From: Aristolochia californica
Lineage: Eukaryota > Streptophyta > Magnoliopsida > Piperales > Aristolochiaceae
NCBI GenBank assembly: GCA_029961685.1
Contig: JARWKL010000004.1
Span: 30,936,645-31,000,644 of the forward strand
Reading direction: 5' to 3'
Length of the DNA stretch: 64,000 bases
Both the position numbers and the translations under genes were made by a program. Shown in pieces: positions 13,222 through 23,490 of the stretch. Position 1 is the stretch's first letter; each line of letters begins with the position of its first letter. Under the pieces are notes generated by a model that saw nothing but the letters and a program-made list of their open reading frames with translations, had not been told where the DNA came from and did not search any database.

Positions 13222-14302
13222 ATGGGGGAGACTTCAAACCAGGAGGAGTTGTTGGCAAGGTTCTTGGAACAGGTTAATGCTAGGCAGGAAGAAACAGAGG
13301 GTCATTTAACAACACTTATGGACAGTCGAATCCCTCACTCAATAGCTCAACAAGTGGAAGAAATCACAAATCGATTTTATGAAATACTATCAGGCCGAAC
13401 GCCCACTCCAAGAGAGGGAGACAAAGCACATTCGAATGGACATGGCGCACCTACTGTTGGATGCACAGAGCACACCGGATACGGGGAAAATTTTAGTCCG
13501 GACAAGGGCACGGTTCCAAGGTATACGAAACTCGATTTTCCGGTTTTCAATGGGGTAGACAACCCCTTAACTTGGTTATACCGTTGTGAATTTTTTTTTT
13601 ACAACCAATGCACTACTGACATAGACAAAGTTGGGTTGGCCGCATTCCACATGCTCGATGAAGCGCAGCTATGGGGACACCAACTTGAATTGGAACATTT
13701 GGGCATAGAGTGGGAAGAATTTAAGGAATTGTGCACCATAAGGTTTGGACCGCCGGCCTAGAACAATCCATTGGGCGATTTAGTCCTATTATGCCAAATC
13801 GGTGGTGTAGCCCAGTACCAGAAGAAATTCCAAGAGAAATTATCCCGAGCTAGCAAGGTGGTACGAGTAGACCAGCAAGTTAGTCTATTCACGGCTGGCC
13901 TCATTGAGTCCCTTCGTCTGGAAGTGGAACTCCTTGGACCTACGGATTTGTCCTGTGCAATGAATTGGGTGAGAGCATTGGAAGCCAAACAGAGATTCCA
14001 ATCCCTGAGACCAGTATGGCCAAGGGCTAAGAGTAGCTCACAAGTGCCTATCCCAGCACAGCCATGGAGAACTAATACTGCTTCCCAGCCCAACCAGGGT
14101 GCTGCTGCCCCTACGCTTACAACCCCTAAATCTGATCCATCCACTCCAACCTTCATCTGCAAATTAAACCGGTCTGAAATGGAAGCACATAGGGCGAAGG
14201 GGGTTATGTTATAACTGTGATGAGAAGTATACATTCGGCCACCAGTGCCAAAAATTATTTTGGATAGAACTAGACACTGAGGAAGAAGAAGAAAACTTAT
14301 AA
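13222..14302 (+). pseudogene. Gypsy 1 gag, broken
   Basis: Gag builds the virus-like particle and binds the RNA. The frame opens at ATG 13222 with an acidic, coiled-coil-like start, then the retrotransposon gag core from about residue 103 (KLDFPVFNGVDNPLTWLY). A TAG at 13759-13761 interrupts the frame, which stays open on the far side to 14214. A single extra G in the G-run near 14197-14203 shifts the frame just before the zinc knuckle (CYNCDEKYTFGHQC, starting 14207). A TAA at 14300-14302 follows. The gypsy 2 gag at 28536-29525 is the closest relative in the window and confirms the order. Not functional. Confidence 0.85.
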
Positions 14303-16160
14303 CTGGAACAGCAAGAGGTCGAAGAGCCTGCCATTTCCTTGCACGCCATCACCGGCCTTCAGTCTACCACCACAATGCAAGTATCTACCTTAGTCAATGA
14401 TCAACCCCTCCTCAGTTTGGTGGACTCCGGCAGCACTCATAATTTTTTGAGTTTCACCGCGGCCAAGTATTTATAGCTCCCAATTCAACCACGGCCAGTA
14501 GCTTCAGTTTCTGTTGCAAATGGGGAAAAGGTGCCCAGTTATGGGGTCACCAAGGCAGTAGTGTTTGTGAGTGAGAATCATCACTTCTCCGCAGAATGTT
14601 TTATCATCCCACTGGCATGTTTCGATATGGTTTTGGGAGTTAAGTGGCTCCAAACTTTGGGGCCCATTTTGTGGGACTTTGCAGCCTTGACGATGAGCTT
14701 TACAATTGACCACCATAAGGTGACATTACAGGGCCGTAAATGTGAAGGGCCAGTCCATTTACATGGGCTGCAGCAGCATACACTAGTGGACAGAAAGTTA
14801 GACAACTTGCTTGAGCACATCCAGGACCTCTTTCAGGAACCGATTGCTCTATCCCACTACTCCATTATGACCATAGGATCAGTTTGAAGGCTGGATCCGA
14901 AGTGGTGGTTGTGCGCCCATACCGGTACCCCCACATACAGAAGGATGAAATTGAGCGTCAGTGCCACCACATGCTTCAACAAGGCCTCATTCGACCGAGT
15001 AAGTCCCCATTCTCAAGCCCGGTTCTATTGGGGAAGAAGCATGACAATACATGGCGATTTTGCGTGGACTACTGAGAGTAAAATGCCAAGACTATTAAAG
15101 ACAAATTACCTATCCCCGTCGTGGATGAGCTACTCGATGAATTGAATGGAGCCACATTTTTCACCAAATTAGACTTACGTTGGGGCTATCACCAAGTTAG
15201 AATGTTCCCTCTAGATATCAAGAAGACCGCCTTCTGTACTCACCATGGGCACTTTGAGTTCATTGGCATGCCGTTCAGTCTCTCCAACGCCCCTTCTACC
15301 TTTCAAGCACTCATGAATGAGGTATTTCATGACTATCTCAGAAAATTCGTTTTAGTATTCTTTGATGATATTCTGATCTACAGCAAGTCATGTACTCACC
15401 ATCTGCGTGACTTACAATTGGTGTTCCAACTTCTACGGACACATCATTTATATTTAAAATGTTCCAAGTGCTCGTTTGGTACCCAGTAAGTGGCCTATCT
15501 TGGTCACGTTATTACAATAGCAGGGGTCACAATGGATCCGGAAAAGATTGAAGCCATTGTGAATTGGCCGCCGCCGACACATATTTCAGCATTGAGAGGA
15601 TTTCTGGGCTTAGCCGGGTACTACGGAAAATTCATCCACAACTATGCACACTTGCTGCCCCTCTCTCCAATCTTTTCCGCCGTAATGCCTTCCACTGGAA
15701 TGATAGCACTGAAAATTCATTTCAAACTCTCAAGCAAGCCTTAGCATCAGCCCTGGTACTTCAGGTACCAGATTTCGAAGAGGTCTTTGTGGTCGAATAT
15801 GATGCCTCCAGTGGTGGGATTGGAGCGGTGCTTCAACAAAATCAGCACCCTATTGCTTATTTCCGCCATCAGCTCGCACTTCACCATCATAAGCTTCCAC
15901 CATACAAAAGGGAACTCATTGGACTTGCCAAGGCCGTTCGCCATTGGCGGCCGTACTTATGGGGCCACTTCTCTATTATCCACACCGATCACTATAGTTT
16001 GAAGTTTCTATTGGATCAACGCATCTCCACTTCTCCTCAACAGCACTGGTTGAGTAAGTTAATGGGCTTTGATTTTCAAGTGGGACATAAAGCGGTTACT
16101 TTGAATAAAGCTACGGATGCCCTCTCCCGGTGCATTGAACACCAACTGCAGCTGGCTGCT
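14303..16160 (+). pseudogene. Gypsy 1 pol: protease, reverse transcriptase, RNase H, broken
   Basis: The aspartic protease motif LVDSGSTHNF lies near 14417-14446, with a TAG at 14474-14476 in the same frame. A frame change near 14860 leads into RT: RPYRYPHIQKDEIERQC, then FCVDY followed by TGA (15073-15075) and TAA (15079-15081). The RT core from 15121 keeps FFTKLDLRWGYHQVR and the catalytic FFDDILIYS, so those aspartates are intact. TAA 15487-15489 and a frameshift near 15660 precede the RNase H (VEYDASSGGIGAVLQQ, later HTDHYSLKFLLDQR, and the ATDALSR end). At least four stops and two frameshifts make it inactive. Domain calls follow Ty3/gypsy family knowledge. Confidence 0.9.
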
Positions 16161-17311
16161 ATCAGTCACCCCACTCCGCTTTTGCTCGATTCCATATGGG
16201 AGGCCAATCAGTACAACCCACAATTACAGGCGTTGTCCCAACAGATTGCCGCAAGCACCAAATCAGTACAATGGGGTGTTCAAGACCACCTTATTCTCTA
16301 TAAACAGTGTATATACCTGCCTTCCACTTCTCCATTGATTGTTGTAGCTGTCTCATCTTATCATGACAGCACACATGAGGGACTGTAGAAAACACTTCAG
16401 CGCATCCAGGATGATTTTTATTGGCCGGGGATAAAATCCATAATTGCACAATAAGTGGAACAATGTATGGTGTGTCAACATAACAAAGCTGATCATTTGC
16501 ATCCAGCCAACGTCTTGCAACCACTCAATTTCCCACTCAGGTATGGGCAGACCTTTCCATGGATTTTATTGAAGGGATTCCCGAAGCTTCGGGAAAATCA
16601 GTTCTATTGGTGGTGGTAGACCGTTTTTCTAAATATGCACATTTTATACCTATGGAGCATCTGTATACAGCAGCCACCGTCCCCAAAATTTTCTTTGCCA
16701 ATATTGTTTGCCTCCACGGTATTCCCGAATTCATCGTCAGTGATTGGGATGTGGTATTTACAAGTATCTTTTGGAAGGACATTTTCAAGTTATCTGGTAC
16801 TAAAATCAAGTTCTCTTTAGCATATCACCCTCAAACAGATGGCCAAACTGAGGTAGTCAACCACACAATTGAGATGTACTTGCGGTGCTTTGTGGGGGAC
16901 AGTCCCAAAAAGTGGTTAGAGTGCCTTTCTTTGGAGGAGTACTACCATAACACTTTGTTCCACACGGCTTTACAGGCAACACCGTTCAAAATCCTATATG
17001 GAAGGGATCCTCCTTGCTTGCTGTCCTATGCACGTGGTACCACCAGAGTGGAGGCCGTGGACCAAGCTCTTCTCACTCGAGACCAATTGCTGGAAGCCAC
17101 TGCCCAACACCTCCAGACCGCTCAAGCCCGCATGAAACACTATTATGATCAGGGACACCGCGATGTTCAGTACAATCCGGATGACTTTGTATGGCTCCAC
17201 CTCCACCCTTACCTCCAGAATTCCATTGCAGGTACTCGCCACAAGCTTTCTCCTTAATATTTTGGTCCCTTCAAAATTCTCCAACGTATTGGGCAGGTTG
17301 AATATAAGCTC
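16161..17311 (+). pseudogene. Gypsy 1 pol: integrase, broken
   Basis: The N-terminal zinc finger is recognisable (HDSTHEGL, TAG at 16386-16388, then CMVCQHNKAD near 16460, with a TAA between). The catalytic core is open from 16559 to 17257. Its acidic triad is visible: D in MDFIEG (residue 2), D in SDWD (residue 62) and E in QTEVVN (residue 98), giving the D,D35E spacing. It reads through YHPQTDGQTEVVNHTIEMYL, FKILYGRDPP and TRHKLSP, then TAA at 17255-17257, and resumes as YFGPFKILQRIGQVEYKL up to the nested element at 17312. Core residues are intact but stops break the polyprotein. Confidence 0.9.
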
Positions 17312-17647
17312 TGTTATGGTCCTGGGTTAAGTACCTATGTCTTCCGCTCCTAACAAGTCGGTCTTTTGGGTAGTATTAGCTAGGTGCTTAACATTTGGTA
17401 TCAGAGTAGGCTCCCATGTCGCAAGTTCGAATCCTGGAGGGGGCGACCTAGCGGAGGGGGCAACCTAGAGGCCAGATTAAAATTACTGGTATGCCATAGG
17501 AACTTAACCCGGGTCCGGCCAGTGTTGCTAGAGTGGGCCGCTCGGCTCGCGAAGGTGGGGTGTGATGTTATAGTCCTGGGTTAAGTACCTATGTCTTCCG
17601 CTCCTAACAGGCCGGTCTTTTGGGTAGTATTGGCTAGGTGCTTAATA
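17312..17647 (+). mobile_element. SMART-like miniature LTR element (336 bp) nested in gypsy 1
   Basis: Two 82-bp direct repeats (17312-17393 and 17566-17647) start tgttat and end cttaaca or cttaata; they differ at five positions by my count. Between them are a primer site (tggtatcagagt, from 17396), 160 bp without coding capacity, and a short purine tract (aaggtgggg) before the second repeat. The target duplication is agctc (17307-17311) against ggctc (17648-17652). Removing the element and one duplicate joins the gypsy frame (EYKL to QLPPESK) exactly. gttcgaatcc at 17425-17434 matches a tRNA T-arm/B-box, but no convincing A-box is seen, so I favour SMART/TRIM over SINE. Confidence 0.88.
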
Positions 17648-17930
17648 GGCTCCAACTCCCTCCCGAGTCCAAACTCCATAATATTTTTCATGTCTCCTTA
17701 CTCAAGCCGCTCAAGGGCCCCGCACCTCCATTTATTCCAACATTGCCACCGATTGAAGGCGGTAAAGTTTCTCTCACTCCTGCTACAATATTGGGTGCTA
17801 GGCAAAATGATGAGTGCAGAGAGGTCCTAGTACAGTGGACCCACACAGATGCCACCAAAGCCACTTGGGAAGATCTATACATTTTCTAGTAAGTCTACCC
17901 TATATTCAAGCTTGCAGACAAGCTCTTTCT
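17648..17930 (+). pseudogene. Gypsy 1 integrase tail with chromodomain-like end
   Basis: This is the continuation of the integrase beyond the nested SMART. It contains QLPPESKLHNIFHVSLLKPL, the conserved linker of chromoviral integrases, and then VLVQWTHTDATKATWEDLYIF (about 17820-17886), the short chromodomain-type pattern LVQW...TWED. Two stops (TAGTAA, 17887-17892) interrupt before VYPIFKLADKLFLQKG. Chromodomains are thought to steer integration to heterochromatin, which fits the satellite location. The chromodomain is short and degenerate, so this is a family-level call. Confidence 0.8.
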
Positions 17931-17945
17931 CCAGAAGGGAAGTGA

Positions 17946-18432
17946 TGTTAGGGACACCATAGCAGGACAAGTCATCTAAAGATGACGCGGGTGAGTTGGT
18001 GACTCGGTGGAACGGAAAGCTCAAAAGGATCAGATGTCTATTTTAATTGATAAGGCATGAGCATATGTATGTGTAATTTATTTTCTAAGTTGTTAGCGTG
18101 TATGGCAGGAGTGTAAAAAGACTCTTGGCCATTAGCGTGAATGGCTTTAAGGCGGTTCACGCAATGAAAAGGGCAAGAATGATTTTACCTTAGCACGATC
18201 GGTGTTCTCCTCCAAGGAACCCAAGGTTCCGGACTCCCTTTGATGAGCCAGGTTATCTCCTTCCCCTTTGATTTCCATTCAACCCTATACTCTCATCTTC
18301 TCTCGCTATTCGCTCAAAAATGCGAAATCATAGGTAGACCAGGGAAACCATGACGCCCTGGTGCTGACCCTAAGTTGGATGAAGACCTCTCCTTCCGTTA
18401 GTTTACTTGGTCCATGGTCAGAGACCATAACA
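17946..18432 (+). repeat. Gypsy 1 3' LTR
   Basis: It begins tgttagggacaccatagcag after the purine tract and ends near ccataaca at 18432. It is homologous to 11631-12167 and lacks the 52-bp duplication. Satellite resumes directly with catgaagcactaatgg. Confidence 0.88.
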
Positions 18433-19419
18433 CATGAAGCACTAATGGTCCCTGGAGACGTATTTTTATTAGAATATTTTCCAACGTTTCCTGAAGAAAT
18501 GCACAAACAATGCCTTATAGTTGTTGAACGTAATTTGTTTCAACAAAACTTGGTTGACCATAATATTTTCCTAGTTAGAATTTTCAGCTAGAAAAGTGTT
18601 TCCAGGAAACCTGAGTCCCTAATGATCCTCATAGAAGTATTTTTACTATAGATCTGCACATACAAAACCTTATAGTTGTAGAAATAAATTTGGTTCAACA
18701 AAAATTGCCTGACCACAAAATTTTCATGTTATAAATTTTCTGCTCATAAAGTATTTCCAAGAAATAAGAGGCAATATTAGTCCCTAGAGTTGTATTTTTA
18801 CTAGAACAACTTTTCCAACATTTCCATAAAAATGCCCTAACAAGGGCTCATAGTTGTTGGAAGAAACTTTGTCTCACCAAAAATTCCATGACCACAAAAT
18901 TTTACAGGTAACAATTTTCAACTTGAAGATTGTTTCACAGAAACATGAGGGACTAATGGTCCATAGAGACCTATTTTTACTAGTACCTTTCCAATGATTC
19001 TTGAAAAAATGTAGTAACAAGGCCTTATAGTTGTAGAAAGTAATTGTTCTAAGAATTTTCAACAAAAAAATTGTTTCCTGGAAACATGAGGCACTATTGG
19101 TCCCTAGTGACATATTTTTACTGGAATAAATTTCCAAAATATCCTAAAAAACTGCACTCACAAGGCCTTAAGTTGAAACTAGTACTTTGTTCTACAAAAA
19201 TTGCCTAACCTCAAAATTTTCCTAGGAAGATTTTTTAGCTAAAAATGTTTCTAGGAAACATGAGGCATGAATGGTCCCTAGAGACGTATTTATACTTTAA
19301 ATATTTTCCAACGTTTCCTAAAGAAATAGATTAATAGGGCCTTACAGTTTTAGAAAGTAATTTGTATTAGCAAAAATTGCCTACTACAAAATTTTCTGTT
19401 AGAAAAGTGTTTCCAGGAA
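18433..19419. repeat. 179-bp satellite array, block 2
   Basis: About five and a half monomers in the same orientation as block 1, between gypsy 1 and copia D. Individual variants (for example gggctcatagttgttg near 18844, and the ctgctcataaagtatttcc stretch near 18740) match those near 9140-9440 in block 1, showing a higher-order repeat. Confidence 0.93.
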
Positions 19420-19810
19420 TATTGGAAGATGGGCTCAAGCCCACGAGCTCAAGACAAGAAGCCCATACATCAAAGGAGTGGCATATGTGTAAAATATGGT
19501 ATTTTCCATAAAGATGCCATAGAAGTGTAAATATGTGTTCCTTTTATGTCTTTTGTTTTATCAAGTTGTAGCCCTAAGGGTATTGTAAAACTATAAATAA
19601 AGGCATTGGCTAAGAGGTAGGACATTGAAGCACTCTCCTCTCTTTCCACAAATTCGTCCAGCCCTCATTTTTCTTTTTGACGCAACCCTCTTCTCCCTTA
19701 ATCCAAACTCTCTTCTTCCATGTTCTTCTTCTTCTCTTCTCCTTCTCTCTTCTTCTTCTTCTTCTTTCTTGTTGATCTAAAGTTCCTTTCATGAGATCCT
19801 AAATTCTACA
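19420..19810 (+). repeat. Copia D 5' LTR with TATA box
   Basis: It starts tattggaag (the 3' LTR has tgttggaag, so the terminal TG mutated) and ends ctaca. The TATA box is tataaataa at 19592-19600. Downstream is a pyrimidine-rich leader with TTC runs (about 19710-19770), a usual setting for a plant transcription start. Confidence 0.9.
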
Positions 19811-20708
19811 TGGTATCAGAGCAAGGAGTTTAGGATCTCTTCATGGAGTTATTATGAAATCTGTTCAAGAAGTTGTAAAAGGAGTTCAGTCATAAAGAGA
19901 TAAGTTCATCATCCTCTTAATTACATTTTTTTTCCTTTTCTTATTTACATACTCCTTTTTACTGTTTTTTTTTTACTTCTTGAATTTTGAGTCACATCAA
20001 GTCAAGATAAATCTTTATATGTTGTAAAGATTTATTTCTATGACTAAATTGATGTTATAATCTTGACTCCTTGTAAATCAATTACAAGAGTGATCAAGAT
20101 CATTTGCTGTTTGCATCTTATTAAGATTGATGGGTGAAATTCAATTACCTTTATGTAATTTGGATCCATATCATTTGAGGTAGAATTCCAGCACATGTTG
20201 TTGTATCTTCTCCTACTTTAGGTTGCTCATGGGTTTGTGTTGTGTTGTTGGATGCCCATTACATGTTTGATGAAATGCCAACAACCATTTACCCTTTGTA
20301 GTTCCATTTTTTTTTAATTTCAACAATTGAATTTTTTCTTACGTTGAAGTCTCGCATGAGCTGAAGATAAATCTCTTCCAAGTGTCTTGGTTTGTCGTTA
20401 ACTCTTCTCTAAATTTTTGTCTATTGCTCATTTGTATTGGAGTTTGGATTAAGGCCTAATCGGTTGCATCTACTTTCTTCTCTTTGTTCTTATGAAAACA
20501 AGAGAAGTTGAGTGATGGCTGGATGTTATTATCACTTTCTAAAAGCACAAATTTGCTGATAATTTGGTGCTTGCCCTTGTGAAAGAAATTGGTTCTTGTT
20601 CTCTTTTGTTGGTGATTGATTTGTTCTACGGGTTCTTCAAATTACATAGAGTAATTGTTCTTTGAAGAAGGTCTTTTCCCTTGACCTCCATATTTTACTT
20701 GCCTCATC
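19811..20708 (+). other. Copia D leader: primer site and untranslated region
   Basis: About 900 bp between the 5' LTR and the gag ATG. It opens with tggtatcagagc (19811-19822). I see no open frame with recognisable content, and it is T-rich. It would hold the packaging signal in this family, which I cannot identify by sight. Confidence 0.7.
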
Positions 20709-21183
20709 ATGGAGATTGGATACAATAGTAATAAGAGTGATATACTCCGTATTACTACAATTCCACTTAGAGGTCTCTCCAATTACATGAGCTGGTCACA
20801 ATCAGTTCGGAGGGTTCTTATTACTCGTGACCTCTTGAGCCACGTTGTTAACTTTCCTCCTCCGATTGATGATGAAGATGCGTCCTACCACAAGTGGGTT
20901 AAGGAGGATAACATGGTGATAGGTTGGCTCATTAATAGCATGGAAGAGCAGGTGGCCAACAATGTGGTCCACTTCCAAGAACATATGGGACACTTGTGCC
21001 AAGCTCTACTCAAGCACTGCTTCATTACAAAAAATATATGATGTCTTACAAAACATGCTGCATACGAAACATGGAGATAATATTCACAAATTTTTAGCAT
21101 GATTTTGTGGTCTTCTTCAAGAATGGAAACTAGCTCAGCCATATTCCACTAATATTGTTGTTCAAGAACGACAAAGAGAAGCT
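20709..21183 (+). pseudogene. Copia D gag, frameshifted
   Basis: Gag starts at ATG 20709 with a copia gag N-terminus (ITTIPLRGLSNYMSWSQSVR near residues 16-35), followed by the VIGWLINSMEEQVANNV segment. The frame is lost near 20980: after acatatgg the copia-type sequence continues one frame over (WDTCAKLYSS, starting 20986, then KIYDVLQNM). A TGA at 21100-21102 breaks that frame before it opens into the 21184 frame. The minus-strand copia C has the same segments (WLINNVEEPVSNNV, NWETCAKLYSS), confirming the alignment. It is damaged by two lesions only. Confidence 0.85.
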
Positions 21184-23490
21184 TTGGCAGTAGCCATTTG
21201 CTTATCGAATATTAAACCATACCTTGAGGTGGCCAAAACTCAACTTCTAAGTTCTTCTGCTCTTCCATCCTTCGATGATATTAGTGCTACATTACTTAGG
21301 ATACCGGACCCATCCCCTCCTTCTCCTATTGATGCTCCATCAGTGATGTTCTCTGGCAATCGGGGAACATCTTCCTCATCCCGAGGATGGGGCAGAAATA
21401 TGAGAGGGGGTCGAACTATGAGAGGGGTTGAAAATAGAGGTGGTAGAATGGGTCAGAATTCTTTTCGTACTGAGCCTCAACTTTGCACTTATTGTGGCCG
21501 TCAGAACCACCTTGTGGCATCATGCTGGAAACTTCATGGCAAGCCTGATTGGGCCACAGCTAACCCAGACTCAGTTAACGTTGAGAAAAATGAAGATAAG
21601 GCTGAATCATCATCCGGAAATGTGACTCTTACGGTTGAGGACTATGCTGCATTTCAGAAAATGAAGTCCTTCATGGAATCATCTATTCCCTCATCATCTA
21701 CTGCTGCCACAACTATTGCCTCAGGTATGCTTTCTTCTTCTTCTTCCTCTTCCTCTTGGATCATCGACTCTGGGGCCTCCGAACATCTATCAGGTAACAA
21801 ACACTTGTTGCAGTCCTTATCTCCTTGTTATCCTCATAAATTCGTTACTATTGCTGATGGTACCCAAACCAAGGTCCTTGGCAAAGGTTCCTCCTCTCTT
21901 ACTTCATCTATTCCCCTTCAAGATGTTTTGTTTGTTCCTCAATTTCCTTTAAATTTTCTCTCAGTTAGCAAATTGACCAAACAATTAAATTGCTCTATCA
22001 CCTTCTCACCGTCTTCTTGTGTCTTTCAGGATCTCACTACGAAGCGGGTGATTGGTGGCGGCCATGAAAAGGGGGGTTTGTACTACTTCACTCTTCCACC
22101 ATTAGCTGCATTATCTTCCACTACATCTGAGGCCCAACTTTGGCACAACCGACTTGGTCATCCATCTATCCCTTCACTTCGTTCTTTGGTTCCATCTTTA
22201 AAAGGACTTTCTAATATCAGTTGTGAGGTTTGTCAATTAAGTAAACATGTTAGGAGTACATATTCTCCTCGTCTTACAACTACAAGTACTGCTCCATTTG
22301 AGCTAATACATTCTGATGTATGGGGCCCTTTATGTGTCTCAAATATTTCCCAAGTTAAATATTTTGTCATTTTTGTTGATGATTTTACTCGAGTGACTTG
22401 GTTATTTCTATTTAAAGAGCGTTCTGAAATTCTTCCTTTGTTTAAAATTTTTCATGCTATGGTCTTGACACAATTTGGGAAGAAAATTCAAACCCTTAGA
22501 TCTGATAATGCTAAGGAATACATGTCTCATGACTTCAAATCATTTTGTGAGACTAATGGTCTTATTCATCAAACATCATGTGCCTATACTCCTCAACAAA
22601 ATGGTGTTGCTGAAAGGAAGAATCGTCATCTTCTTGAAGTTGCTCGGGGCCTCCTCTACTCCATGAAGGTACCCTATTTCTATTGGCCTCATGCTATACT
22701 TACAGCATGCCTTCTCATTAATAGGTTACCTTCATCAGTCCTGCATCATAAAACTCCTTACTCTGTGTTATTTATTGGTGAAGATCCTTTTTCTCTTCCT
22801 TTGAAAGTGTTTGGATGTACGTGTTTTGTTCATGTTACATCTCCACATAAAAATAAACTTGATCCTCGGTCTATGAAGTGCCTTTTTTTGGGATACTCTC
22901 GCACCCAGAAAGGTTATGTCTGTTATAATCCTACCCTTCGGAGGATGTTTATCTCTAGGGATGTGACTTTCTTTGAGGACACTCCCTTCTACTCCTCCCA
23001 AGATGCTCCTCCAGGATGGACTTGTCCTTCTACTACTCCTTGTCCTCTTGTGCCGTTCAATCTTGAAGTGGATCCATCCCCTGATGCACCGGCCGTACCT
23101 TCACCTGTGGAGTTGTCAGATCCACCTGAGGTAAGTCTTTATCCTCCTATGTATGAGCCTGAATTTGATACTCGGCCTATTGATTTAAGAAAAGAACGTC
23201 GCTCCAGTACTACTTCGCATCCTATCTCAAATTTTATGTCTCACCATCGCTTGTCTTCCGAGTGTTTTCAGTTTCTTATGTCCCTTTCTTCTACTTCCGT
23301 TCCACAGTCGTATCAGGAGGCCCTGAGACGTCCAGGATGGAAGGCGGCTATGGATGAAGAAATGCATTCCTTATATGGAAGCCAAACCTGGTACTTAACA
23401 TCACTCCCGAAAAGTAAAAGACTGGATGGATCGATTGCTCGTCTTAAAGCTCAATTGGTTGCTAAGGGCTATACGCAGTGCTATGGGTAG
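21184..23490 (+). CDS. Copia D gag C-terminus, protease, integrase and RT N-terminus (open frame)
   Basis: An open frame of 768 codons; the apparent start is only where the stop-free frame begins, not a natural start. Domains in order: an Arg/Gly-rich stretch (residues about 66-96), a zinc knuckle CTYCGRQNHLVASC from C101, protease WIIDSGASEHLSGN (active Asp at 195), the integrase HHCC finger (H321, H326, C347) and the catalytic triad D378, D441, E477 with D35E spacing. Then come TPYSVLFIGEDP and FLGYSRTQKGYVCYNP, and the start of RT (WKAAMDEEMHSLYGSQTWYL). A deletion of about ten residues lies at PKSKRLDGS, where homologs carry the GCKWVY-type strand. It ends at TAG 23488-23490 through a one-base loss in a G-run. 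Protease and integrase look intact; RT is split. Confidence 0.9.
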   Translation: MAVAICLSNIKPYLEVAKTQLLSSSALPSFDDISATLLRIPDPSPPSPIDAPSVMFSGNRGTSSSSRGWGRNMRGGRTMRGVENRGGRMGQNSFRTEPQLCTYCGRQNHLVASCWKLHGKPDWATANPDSVNVEKNEDKAESSSGNVTLTVEDYAAFQKMKSFMESSIPSSSTAATTIASGMLSSSSSSSSWIIDSGASEHLSGNKHLLQSLSPCYPHKFVTIADGTQTKVLGKGSSSLTSSIPLQDVLFVPQFPLNFLSVSKLTKQLNCSITFSPSSCVFQDLTTKRVIGGGHEKGGLYYFTLPPLAALSSTTSEAQLWHNRLGHPSIPSLRSLVPSLKGLSNISCEVCQLSKHVRSTYSPRLTTTSTAPFELIHSDVWGPLCVSNISQVKYFVIFVDDFTRVTWLFLFKERSEILPLFKIFHAMVLTQFGKKIQTLRSDNAKEYMSHDFKSFCETNGLIHQTSCAYTPQQNGVAERKNRHLLEVARGLLYSMKVPYFYWPHAILTACLLINRLPSSVLHHKTPYSVLFIGEDPFSLPLKVFGCTCFVHVTSPHKNKLDPRSMKCLFLGYSRTQKGYVCYNPTLRRMFISRDVTFFEDTPFYSSQDAPPGWTCPSTTPCPLVPFNLEVDPSPDAPAVPSPVELSDPPEVSLYPPMYEPEFDTRPIDLRKERRSSTTSHPISNFMSHHRLSSECFQFLMSLSSTSVPQSYQEALRRPGWKAAMDEEMHSLYGSQTWYLTSLPKSKRLDGSIARLKAQLVAKGYTQCYG

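Larger units (their letters stand above)
11631..18432 (+). mobile_element. Ty3/gypsy chromovirus-type retrotransposon 1, broken, with two nested elements
   Basis: LTRs (11631-12167 and 17946-18432) begin tgttagggacacc and enclose gag, protease, RT, RNase H, integrase and a chromodomain-like tail, the order of plant chromoviruses. A primer binding site follows the 5' LTR, and a purine-rich tract (agaagggaag) precedes the 3' LTR. It sits in the 179-bp satellite at the gtttcc-ggaaac junction; flanks agaaacagaa and catgaagcac suggest an imperfect target duplication, so the LTR ends are uncertain by about 2 bp. Two elements are nested inside it, a TRIM at 12187-13212 and a SMART-like element at 17312-17647. 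The coding region has several stops and frameshifts, so it is inactive. By eye the first 145 bp of the two LTRs differ at about 10% of positions. Confidence 0.95.

Noticed and set aside
13758..14234. 158-codon minus-strand frame
   Set aside because: It is antisense to gypsy 1 gag, which has the gag core and zinc knuckle on the plus strand.
17396..17440. tRNA gene suggested by a T-arm-like gttcgaatcc
   Set aside because: No acceptor stem, D-arm or anticodon arm can be paired around it, and the segment lies between LTR-like direct repeats.
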